Program-made: the position numbers and the translations under genes
Notes under the pieces: generated by a model
Databases searched by the model: none
The model's input: the letters and a program-made list of their open reading frames with translations, nothing else
Told to the model about the DNA's origin: nothing
In this document: piece after piece, positions 22,165-32,957 of the stretch
How positions within the stretch are numbered: the first letter of the stretch is position 1
Layout: every line of letters starts with the position of its first letter
DNA from: Neofusicoccum parvum
Lineage: Eukaryota > Ascomycota > Dothideomycetes > Botryosphaeriales > Botryosphaeriaceae
NCBI GenBank assembly: GCA_020912385.1
Contig: CP087209.1
Coordinates: 930,001-994,000, forward strand
Direction: 5' to 3'
DNA: 64,000 nucleotides

Positions 22165-23281
22165 ATGCCCGCCTCCGAATCGAGCGTCACCTTCCTGCCG
22201 CTCGGCGCCATCATCCAGGAGTTCGCCGTGAACGGCAAGAACATCGTGCAGAACTTTGCCACCGCCGAGCAGTACAAGCAGCACAACAAGCCCTTCTTCG
22301 GCGAGACCATCGGCCGCGTCGCCAACCGCATCTCGGGCGCCAAGATCAACCGCCTCAATGGCCAGGCGTACGCGCTGGCCGCCAACAACGGGCCCAACTC
22401 GCTGCACGGCGGCGACGGGGGCTGGGGCAAGCGAGAGTTCGCCGGGCCCACGCCGCTGAACAAAGACGGCAAGGAGGCGGTCCTGTTCACGTACCTGAGC
22501 CCCGATGGGGAAGGCGGTTACCCGGGCGCCGTTGAGCTTAAAGTGTGGTATACGGCGTACAACGAGGACGTGGCCGGCGCCAAGCACACCGTCTTGGAGA
22601 CCGAGTATGAGGCTGAGCTGGTTGGCAGCGACGGCGTGCAGGAGACGCTCGTTGGGCTCACGAACCACACGTAAGTGACGCATGGCACCACCGCAATTTC
22701 CCAGAGCCCGCGGTGCTGGAAAATGAGGCTATGCGCTCTTCTTGGACTGACAGCCAGAGCGTAAATCCAGCTACTTCAACCTGTCTGGCGCGCCCACCAG
22801 TGCCACGCTCGCGGGCACGGAGGTCACGCTAGCCACGGACCAGCACCTGCCGGTCGACAGCACTGCAATTCCCACGGGCTCGATCGAGCGCTATCCCGGC
22901 GTCACGGCGAACGAAACATTCACGCTGGGCGAGACGGAGCCAGCCATCGACCACTGCTTCATCGTGGACGCGGCGGCGGACGCCATCCCGGTCGACACGC
23001 GGGGACTGCCTCTGCGCAAGCTGGCGGCCTTCCACCACCCGCAGTCCAAGATCCACCTGGAGGTGCACAGCACGGAGCCGGCGTTCCAGTTCTACACTGG
23101 CGGCTTCATCGACGTGCCCGCCGTCGACGGGCTGCCGGCCCGCGGGCCTCGGTCGGGCTTCTGCGTGGAGCCGAGCCGGTACGTGAATGCTGCCAACGTC
23201 GAGCAGTGGAAGGGGCAGGTGCTGCTCAAGCGCGGCGCAAAGTACGGTAGCAAGATCGTCTATCGCGCCTGGGAGGCGTGA
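22165..23281 (+). CDS. Aldose 1-epimerase (mutarotase)
   Basis: Two exons, join(22165..22670,22771..23281), 338 residues, starting in a CACC-ATG context. The intron has a GTAAGT donor and ends AAATCCAG, restoring the NHTYFNL motif across the junction. Other family signatures are GETIGRVANRI, NSLHGG with catalytic His near residue 81, ERYPGVT and IDHCFIVD, and near the end a GFCVEPSRY segment matching the FCLEPQ region that carries the catalytic Glu. The enzyme interconverts alpha and beta anomers of galactose or glucose in the cytosol, feeding the Leloir pathway. The length is normal and no secretion signal is seen. Family assignment is secure; sugar preference is not visible. Confidence 0.94.
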
Positions 23282-24632
23282 TGGGCTTGGCAGCCTTGCA
23301 GCAATTCTGGCCGGTTCGCGGGACGTGATTGGATGTAGCTCCGGCATTTAGAATAGGCTCGAAAAGCATGCAGCCTCAGCCGCCGGCTGGCGCGGGCGCT
23401 GAACAGGGTTCCCAACGAGTGCGGATGGCGTGAAGCTGCGCGACAGGCATTGGCATTGCAGAGTGATTCGAGAAGAAGGACGGGACAGCGCGGGCGCGCA
23501 GAGGCACAAGGCAAAACCCGCGCCTCGCCAGGCACAGCCATCGTGACGCGTTTGCTCCCAAGAGCCGGCGGGGGCCTTGGCGCAAGTTTCACAGCGTTTC
23601 TGGCACCCGCTTCGGGATAGTCAGGATGGGCGGCAGGCATGCAGCACCGCGGAGCGCGTCGCAGCCGAGATGCCGGCAGCCACGGTGCTCGATGCTCAGC
23701 GTCGCCCTCGTGACCGGTCGCCGTCGTGGCCGCCGGCTGGAGCTCGCGGTTAACGGCTGCGCGCCGCTCCCGAGCTTCGTGCTTCGGACGTCAAAGACGC
23801 TCCGTTGGCCGCACGCAGGCCCTGGCACGAGGCTTGAGGCTTTTTCCTCTTCTCCTCTTCTCACGATCCTCCAGCCCCGTCGCTCGGACAAAGCTCTCGG
23901 CCGACGTGCCGAGAGATGGCCATCCCCGGCCGTTCCCCAGCCCTGCAGGGCGGACAGCGGGTGCGGAAATCTCGCACAACGGCCTGAGCCTGATCGCGAG
24001 TGCAAAGAGCCCGTGGCCCCCTCCTTCGAATGCCCTTGCCCGATCCCTCATCCCTCCCTCGCTCTGAATCCTTCCCGCAGCAGGCCCCCTTGCGCCCTGC
24101 TCCTCCGTTACTCCCCCGTTCCCTCCCCGCCCTCCATCATCGGCACTCATTCTCAAACCCTTAAACCTTCGCTGGCTTTTCCAGAACGCCGATTAGACTT
24201 CGCTGCGCAGCGACTGGGCAGGCATTGTTTCGAATAGCGAAGCTGCGGCCGTCGCCCTAACCAATGACCGGGGCGCGCCAGCCTGCCACCGTTCGTCACG
24301 GGCCCGAACATGTATGTCATCTGGGTACTCTTTCATCAACTGCTTCATCATCAGATCATGCAGCAGCGAGGCAAAAAAAAAAGGAAAAAAAGGCTCGGCG
24401 ACAATGAGACGTGCGCGACAAGAAGCCCGTCCGCCCTCGCCGATCCAAAAAAAGAAATCGTCTCGGGAGAGAGGCTTGGAGAAAGAGAACAGCAGCACGG
24501 CGACGAGGTGTTGCAAGGAAGTAAATCTTGTCCAAGAGGTCTTCATACTTGCTCACCCGCAGCGCAATTTTTTCCAAATCAGCCAGTCGTGTGCCTGCCA
24601 CTATGGCCGTCCATTCATTCCGGCCTGACGAA

Positions 24633-24646
24633 CCCCCCCCCCCCCC
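24633..24646. repeat. Poly-C tract
   Basis: A run of 14 cytosines, one of several long homopolymers in the gene-free stretch (poly-T tracts lie near 24952 and 27095). Such runs are prone to length error in sequencing. Confidence 0.8.
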
Positions 24647-27040
24647 TCCCGTTTCCATCCCATCGGCGCACCCGCCGCAGATTAGTCGTCGTCGGACTCT
24701 CGGTCTAACAGACCTCCCGACTCCGACAAAGCAGCGACGATGATCACAAAATCTAGAAGAGGGCATAATACTTAATCAAAAATGAACAGTGGTCGAGGAA
24801 TGGGAAAAAAAAAGTCATTAGCTTCCAAAGGGCATCCAGGTACACACGGAGATAGGAGCGGCCTCGCCCGAGATGACGGCATCCTTGTGCATCTGCGCAA
24901 CCGCTAGTCTATCGACGGAGGCGCTGCGGTGTCCCCGAACGTCCACCATTTTTTTTTTTTGGCTCGGCGCGCGGACGGACGGTGGGCTCGGCCGGCGTGT
25001 GCTAGAGCCTCACTAGTCCGCTGTCACCACGCTCCAAAAAAACGAGATGACGACGACAAGAGACATCATCATCGCGTTGCTGGCGTGCGGGACGGGCTGC
25101 TGCATGGCAAATTGTCATCACGCAGCAGGTGGGTTTTTCCCACTACCAGGACCGCTCTGCTTTAGCTCGCACGGCGGTCGCCGTCTTGTCTGCTGCGAGT
25201 GCAGCGGAGCCATTCCCCACATCAAGTAGGTACTTAGTGAGCGAGCAGAAACTTTTTTTTGTCATCCTGTCCTTTCGGTGCCCCTCTCCTCGGTGTCGCC
25301 GCGTGCGCGCGCGCTCGCCGTCCCCGTCGTATTCGCCGGCGTCCGTCGGTCCTCGGGCTCGCGGTTGGGCGGTGGGTGGTGGTCGTCGATAATCAAGGGT
25401 CTGCTTAGTCTTTGGCTTTGGCCGAGGTGAATGTGTCGCGGACGCGCGCGGAGCACGGACGGACGAAGGACGGACTCCGCGGCGCCCGTATCCTTTCGGT
25501 GATTAGTTAGACCCTGGGAAGAAGCGATACACCACCACACGTGCTGTGCTGTGCTGTTGTCGCAATGCAGCTCTGGCGAGGGCCAAGGTCGGGCGCTTCG
25601 TGCGCTAGTCCGCATTGGGGGCGTCGCGAGAAAGCTTGTGCGGGCGGAGGTTTCTCCTCCCCCTCTCCTTACTCTTTGGGGATGGGGACAGGTTGCTCCG
25701 CCGCGCCGAGCGAAAGAGAAAAAAGGGGACCGAGCGAGGGTGGCTAGTCATGCGGGTTTGCTGACTATGGGCTACAGCGGGGGTGACTAAGGACTGGCAC
25801 TTGGGCTCCTTGTCAAGGCGGCGCTGATCGTTGTCGGCTTGCGAGTCGTGCAGCCAGCGATAAGACCCGGCATATTGCAGCGCATTTCTGCCCTCCCTGT
25901 CACCGCCGCTGGGCGTTGCCGTCGATCTCTGTTCCACCCGTGTCGCAGCCCTTGTTCCATCGCGCCCCCGCGGCGTGCGCCCTTCGCTTGGGTATTCACG
26001 AGCGGAGCGGAGAGTCACGACGTCGACGTGAGGTGTCTGGGTTGAGCATTCTCTCGCTTGCTGCAGGGCCGGCGTCGAAGCCAGTGGCAAGTCCCGACGC
26101 GCAATGCAGTCCCGTGCCCGGATAGGCAATCATGCAGCAAGCTGCCGCCGAGCAGGGTCGACGGGGGAATCAGAGACACAGGCGCAGACAGAGACACAGC
26201 AAGGGACCTGCGCTATTCCTGGCGCAGCAAGATCATCGCGAGATGAGGGTCAAGAGCATCGCGAAACGTGGTTGATGGGACAAAAATAAAGCGAAGTCTA
26301 AATCTCGAAAGCAGCATCGCGCTCCTATTCTTTCCTCTTTGCGCGCTGTCTGCATCTCTTGTCTGCTTTTTCCCCTTTCTGAAAACATGCCTAAAAGACA
26401 ACAAGCCTTGGAGGTGAATCTTATTGCTCCCTCGCACGACGCTACGCATTCTTAGCTCTCTGGTCGGCTGGGAGGCGCTCTGGCTTGACATCTTTGACAA
26501 CCACCGCCATCCCTCCACCTCGTACCTCGATACACCAATCTCGCATTCCCCGGTTCCGGCCCCAAGATGCTGGATCGCCGGCGTGTGGAAGAAGCAAGCT
26601 AATTAGTGTAAGGTACCGCCAGGACCAAGGCAGCGCAGGATAAAGGGCTGAGAGGGCGCTCGCTGGGCATTGCTGGCGAGCGGGCGCGCACGTGGCGAGG
26701 GCTGCACCCAGCAACCGCTTTTTTGGCTTTGGCCTTGTCGTCGGCGACCAGGGAGACGCCTACCTGGCTCGGCGGCGGACGAGCCTCCGCCTCAACGGCG
26801 ACCTCGATTAAGCATGTCTAACCCCTCAGCATGTGTGTGCAGACGCGCATAGGCTGTGCCCGCCGTGCTCTGCGACACGCTTGTTCCCGGCAAACGCAAA
26901 CCACCGCCCTACCCGCTAGGGCAGATCTACGGCGACGCCGTTGAAGCTGTCAACATCAGACAGCGAAGTTCCATGGCGGGTGTGGGCTGTGCGCCGCCGC
27001 CGCCGCGCACGTTGCGCGTGTGCTGGCGCCGGGCACACAC

Positions 27041-27082
27041 CAGCTCCAGCTCCAGCTCCAGCGCCAGCACCAGCACCAGCAG
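27041..27082. repeat. Hexanucleotide repeat CAGCTC/CAGCAC
   Basis: Seven consecutive 6-base units, the first three CAGCTC, then CAGCGC, CAGCAC twice and CAGCAG. Outside any supported gene. Confidence 0.85.
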
Positions 27083-27397
27083 CCTCGTCTTTTTTTTTTT
27101 CTCGTCGCCGGCCGAACTGCCACCGTCCGAGGCGGACAGGCGGCGCGGGAAGCGAAAAACAGCCCACGTCCGCCGCCTGCTATACGCGCGGTGGGACTCT
27201 TTCTAGCGCGCCTTGTCTTTTTCCCTCCGCGCGACGACTTCGCTCTGCAAAGTCAGAATAGAGGACCCGGCGTGGGCGTGGTGCACGCAGGAAAGTCTCT
27301 CTGGCATCATCTCCACAAATTTCAGGGCCGACCCCTCGGCCCAGCCAGCAATCTCGTCGGCGACCGTCCGCGTCTCTCTCGCCCTCCCGCTCGGATT

Positions 27398-27422
27398 CGA
27401 TGCGATGCGATGCGATGCGATG
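27398..27422. repeat. Pentanucleotide repeat CGATG x5
   Basis: Five perfect copies of CGATG in a row. It is not in a supported gene; a 5-base unit would shift frame if copy number changed, which argues against coding here. Confidence 0.9.
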
Positions 27423-30400
27423 CGGGCGCGCAGGCGAGAGAGAGGGCTTGGGAGTGTCTGCGGCACGCTACCGCAGTTATGCTTTGTCAGGCACAAGGAA
27501 CTACCCACGCTGCCGAGCTCCGATGGGAGTTTAAGGTGAGGGAGGGCGAGCGACCCGACGAAGCGGGACCGGCGCGAGGCATGGCTGTCAGCAAGCGCGA
27601 GCACGTCTTCTCTGGCCTACCGACGCCCGCTGAAGGTGCAGCCGAGCCACTAAGCAGGGGCACTAATTTACGACTTTAATTTTTTGTGCACGCCAGAGCG
27701 GAGCGCTAGCGCGTTTGCCTGAGGAGCTTATCGCGTGCATAAAATCCGGGACGCCCTCTTTTTCTTTTTTTTTTTAAGGTGTCAGGCACCGCCGTGTCTT
27801 GCTCTCCACACTGCCAATGCGATAATGGTGATTCTTAGTGCGGCGAGGCGAGACGGGCGCCCCCGCTAAAGCGTTAGCCGCGCGAACGAGAGCACGCTGT
27901 GCGGTGCCGGGCAGTCAAGCTGGCTGCTTAGCGTGGCGTGCCTGGTTGATTGATGGATGAGCTCATCCCTATTGTGGGGATGGCGAAGGCTTGGTAAGGC
28001 GGGATGGCTGCTGCGTCATCTATCGTGGGCCCGCTTGGTGTCACGTCCGGCCAACGTCGTCCTCGCATGCGTCACGGGCAGTCAGAGCGCGCTCCAATGC
28101 CAGTCCGCCGGTTCCTGCTCATTAAAGCATCGTGCAGAGCAAGCGTCGCTGCAGATGAAATATTGACATGCGCCACGCGACCAGAAAATGAGGGGCTCGT
28201 CCAGCGCTGAGAGCTTGAGCGAACTGATGCGCGTCCGTCCTTGCCCAATCCTTATCGCCGCGTGGTCTCGTGTCTCGTCGTGGGCCGCGGCTCTGTGTGC
28301 TGGAGCGTCCGTGGGCCAGTGTGGCTATGTCGACGAGCAAAGCGCAGGCCACTTGCTTGTTTCAGCGGGCGGGCGCGGGCAGGACGTTGCTCCGGCGGCC
28401 GCGCGCGTCGCGCTCGCGCTCGCGGATTCCCGCCGCCCGCTGGCGCTGGAGCTGCCAGAAGCTTGGCTCCTCGCGCGAGACGGACGCGCCAAGACGGGCT
28501 CCGCCAGCGGCCACGGCTCGCGCTGCGCACCGCCGTCCTCATTTCGCAGCGCAGTGGGTGTTGGCGCGGTCGCAGAGCCAGCTGCCGAGCCTGCAGCCGC
28601 GGCACCAAGAGCGGCGCTCGCTTACCAAGGCAGGGACGAGAAATGGCGGAGAGCTGACGCCGCAGCCTGGCGGGCGGGCAGCGAAGGGCGGGAGGGCCGA
28701 GTGCTTTGGTCCGCGCCCGCGCAGCTCGGTGCCCGCGGCGCGGCGCTGCTTGCAAATGATTACTTGCGACGCAAAACCGAGGCGCCCTGATGACAGCAGC
28801 CGTTTCGCTCGCGCCTGAGGCCCGCGCGCCAGGCTAGCAGCGCCCGCGACACCTCCAGCGCCGCTGCCATCAGCACGAGGCGAACGCTAGGCGCCGCGAG
28901 CCGCGATCCGTGGGCTGGCGCAGTCCACAGATCGCGGCCGGGGAAAGGGGGAAAGGATGGCAGCGCAGGCCCGGTCCCGGCGCAGGACCTGAGCCAAAAA
29001 GCTTTTTTGTCTTTTGCTTTGCCCGCCCGATCGCGCGTATCTCGCTCACGTTCTCGGGTCATTCTTTAGGCGCCGCCCTCCACCGCCCGCCTCGCTCAAC
29101 CCGAGCTCGCGCTCGCGCTTTGCGGATACGTTGCTGAGCGAACATGGGCCATGCCGCTCCTGTTTCCTGAGGTGCTGTCCCGTGCTGAGTAGGACGTTCT
29201 TGATTGCGCTGGGCCAAGGCAGCGCCATGCTGACACCCTGGCCACCAACACCACCGCACCACCGCACCAATGCCCCTCTTCTGCTCTCCCTTCCACACGC
29301 GCCCACGTATTCCCCACCGAGCTTTACGAATGCGAGCCACTGCTGAGCAGCTGCCAGCCCCAAATCTCCAGGCCTGCGCCTCCGTAGCGCGCATCCACAT
29401 CTCGCAACCATTTCCGCTTTCGCAGGATGGCACCGCAGGATCGGGGAAGGATCCAACACGGGGCGAGGGCCAGCGCGGGCACCCAAACGCAAGCAGCGTG
29501 CGGTCGCTTAGCACAGGAACACGCTTTTCGAGCTTTCTGGCATTGACTTGCTTGATGAGCTGCAACTATTGTGGAGCACGGAGCAGAAACCCACTGTGCC
29601 ACCAGAGCTGAAAAAAGCAGCACCGAACGAGCTGAGAGACGGCGCCGGCCAGAGTCAGGGAAGGATGGCAGCGCCAGAACTGCACGCTGGCTGACTCGGC
29701 AGCCAATGGTTCGCCGTCGCCCGTCCCTTTCGATCTCAGCTTGATTCGTAAGGCGACGATCGGAACTAAACCCGCAGAAGTTTGTAAGCCGGCCGATGTT
29801 GACGGACAGAGAGAAAGCAACGCACGGCGAAGGGCGCGCGGCGGAGATGAGATGAGTTGAGTCGAAGGGAGAAGGCGCATCTCACGGCCTGTTGACTCCG
29901 ACGCCCTCCGTTTGCGATGTGCGTCAATGTTCGTCTTGTCCCCATCCAGCAACTGAGTCGGGTTCGTTGTGTTGTCTTGGGAGCTCTGCATGGCCGCCAA
30001 CCACCAACGGAGAGCGCAGCAGCTCCTTTCAACGAAAGGAACACGTAAAGACTATGATTGGTGCAACAATCGCCGCTCAACAACCGCCCCCCGTCCTGTC
30101 GCTTGGCCGCATCCAACCCCGTCTATCACACACGTCGCCCTTCGTCCACCACCCCCAATTTCCGCTACCTCCACCACGTGTAGAGTCGTCGTCTGAGACA
30201 ACCCACCCAGCTAACTACCCACCCCCAAATTCCCGCAAACCGGGGAAGGAGCGGAGTGAAGACTGGCCACGTTTGGCGCGCGCGGCCTGAGGCCTCGAAA
30301 CGCGTGGTGGCGGCGAATCGCAGCACCCAACGCCGCATCGCCAGAAGCAGACGACGACGCGCCATCCACGCTCGTCATCCAACCGCTGTCGTGCTATGTA

Positions 30401-32957
30401 TATCCAGCAAGGCAGTAGTCCAACACGCATAACGACAGCACGACCGACAGGAAAACGCGCAAAACCCACCGACCATTGGCCGCCGCCCACCCTGGCCCCT
30501 ATTTTCTCCCACGACACCGGTGTACCTTTTTTCGGCAGCTGGGCGAGGCGACGCGTAACGTTGTTTGCGCTGTTTTCCCTCCCTTCTGCCCTTTTTTTTC
30601 TTGCCTCATTCAGTGACCGCGCGCCGCTGCAGCGACTGTGCTGCCTCGTCTTCGCCTTTTTGCTGGCCCGACCCCCCCGTTCTCGCATCACATGCCACGG
30701 CGGGCAGCCTGATACGAAATAGCTAGTCATGTAACCCCCCCTCCAGCCAACCACCCCCCAAACCCCATTCATTCATGCGGGGTGGGACTGGTTCACTGGC
30801 GGCAGCAACTCAGCCCCACGCGGCCTCCCACCGACCGCCAAAGAAAGGAAACGAAAAAGAAGGTCGCATTCGCATCACGCATTATTATCGTTCTTTTTTT
30901 ATTTTTGTGGAGATGGCTTGTTTGGGAGGGAGGTGGAGATAGGAAGGCATGGAGGGATTCGAGGTGGACAGAGGAAACTCGCTCCGCACTGCCCTTGTGC
31001 TCCGGCGGAGGAAGAGGGGCACCGAAAGAACAAATACCAACGCCCTCCGACGCAATGCGCAGTTGTGCGTGTGTTTTAGGTTTGGTTGCCCCCATGTCCT
31101 CCTTGCTGCGGCAAGTTGTGCATGATGGCTGTGTTTCGTTCGTTGTGCAAAGAGGCAGAGGAAAGGGCAACACATAAAGCCGCGTTCGCGCATATGCGCT
31201 ATGATGCCACTTTGACGTTTGGGTGGGAGGGCATGGTGTGGTTTATGGTGTGGTTTATCTCATTATTATTATTCATTTGTTTTCTTGCTGCCCGAGCTCC
31301 TCGCAAGACCGCAAAGCGCTGCTATGTGTAACTGATGTCAGGCAATGCCCAGGCGTTTTGCTTTTCACTACTATCGATGCCCAGCGACGCCCAGGCTCTT
31401 TTTTTCACGGCGGAGGTGGGGGAGGGGAGGGGGCCGCCCGTTGGGCTCGGCACCGCCAGCGGAGGGCCAAAAAATCAAGGTCAAGAAAGGTGCATTTCAG
31501 GTATCCAGGCAGGGAGAGAGGACTGGGCAGCGTTGCGTGGATGCCGAGACCGTGGAGGAGGAGGTGGTGGAGTGGGCCAAGGGCCAAGAAGAGAGAGCTG
31601 AGGAAAGTTGCATGGAAGCCTCTGGGGAGAAAGGCGAAGCAGGCCACCAACAGGGAGTGGAAAGGCCCGCAAGCCTGCACCTGCCGAATCAACCGCACCC
31701 ACGCTAAAGGCTGGCTGCCGGCATATGGACAAGAAAAGAACAGGTCTTGGTGGTAACGACACGCGGTCGGATGGACAAGAGTTGGCCTCGTACCGCGCTT
31801 TGCTGCGGGCCATGCCATCGCAGGGTGGGTGGTGCGATCACGACCAAGGCCGCCGATGGCTTTGCCTGCTTTGAGGTTCCTGGCGTGCGGGCTTGCGCGC
31901 GGAGCAGGTGGCTTGTTTGCCGGCACGGGCACCCAGGGCAGATCAGGTCATTGACGCGGCACCCGGCCACGATATCTCGGCGCCAACCGATCTGCGGCAT
32001 ATGACAAGAACGCCGCTACTGTTTCTGCCCACGCGTCCAACGTCCAAGGGGAGGGGTAGTACCGCTGCTGGTACGCTTGACGGCCATGCTGGCAAGCGAG
32101 GCAGGAGGCTTTTCCGCATCCCCTCCACATCGTACCATCTGATCCATCCTGAAATCCGGCCTCTTCGCTATTGCATGATGAAGCACGCCGGTGTGTATGC
32201 GCGCATGTCCCCATCTGCAAGGGTCACCAGTCACCTCCCCGCACTAGATGGACAATAAATGTCGGTGTTAATGAACGGAAGATGCCACGGCGACCACCAG
32301 GAGACTCTGTGAGTGCGATGGCCGCAGGTTAAGCGCAGACGATCGACCGCCGGCCAAATCTTAACAGTCCCTGGGATGTGGCAACTGGCAACCGCAGGGC
32401 GAGCAGGAAGCCGCTGGCTTCACAGTAGTTGAGACACTCTACTGCAAAGCGGCGGGGCGAACGGGCCGACCATTGAGCTTAGTTCAATACCGATGCTACG
32501 CGCTCATGACAGCCAGCCAACCTACATGTCAGGCCGGATCAGGACACGCATCGCCGTCAGCTGGTCCCGATGCGGTGGTTGGTGGATATATCGGGATGGA
32601 TCGTCCCAAGAAAGCGCTTGAGTCGTCGCCGAGCAGGACAGTCGCCGACATGCATACGGAAGTCTTGCGCTGAGACGGCGAGCGAGCGGGTGAGTCAGGC
32701 TGCAATGGACAGGTATTATTTTGGGCTCATTGGCGTATGTCCGAAGGAGCGTCGCGAAAAGATATGCTTTTTCCAGTTCTCTGGTTACGGTACAGGCATG
32801 GTGTTGACACCAATGAAGTTTGTCGGCCGGCCGGCCGGCACTCGGGCTCTGCGCAACGGTTGACGAACTCTTGGGCTCAAGACGGCCGGCAGGGTGCAAG
32901 AGAAACGACAGCGGTTGACAGACTGCCGGGTGCCGCCCTCGGTCTAGACCCTCGCTT

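Larger units (their letters stand above)
23282..32957. other. 9.7-kb gene-free stretch between converging 3' ends
   Basis: The left neighbour ends here on the plus strand and the right neighbour ends here on the minus strand, so neither promoter should lie inside. The sequence is GC-rich with many homopolymer and pyrimidine tracts (for example 24060-24180, 26330-26400, 30090-30250), and short tandem repeats listed separately. Frames such as 28188-28790 (plus) and 31345-31707 (plus) are open but carry no motif. No tRNA, rRNA or transposon ends were recognised. Noncoding transcription or unrecognised multi-exon genes are possible. Confidence 0.4.

Noticed and set aside
22829..23347. 172-codon minus-strand frame
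   Set aside because: Antisense to exon 2 of the aldose 1-epimerase.
28188..28790. 200-codon Ala-rich plus-strand frame with an ATG
   Set aside because: Very GC-rich DNA with open frames on both strands at the same place and no motif.
31345..31707. Glu-rich plus-strand frame in the gene desert
   Set aside because: Partly coding-like, but three overlapping frames are equally open and none is recognisable.
32818..32838. GGCCGGCCGGCC tract as a possible palindromic site
   Set aside because: Simple alternating GC tract; self-complementarity follows from the repeat alone.
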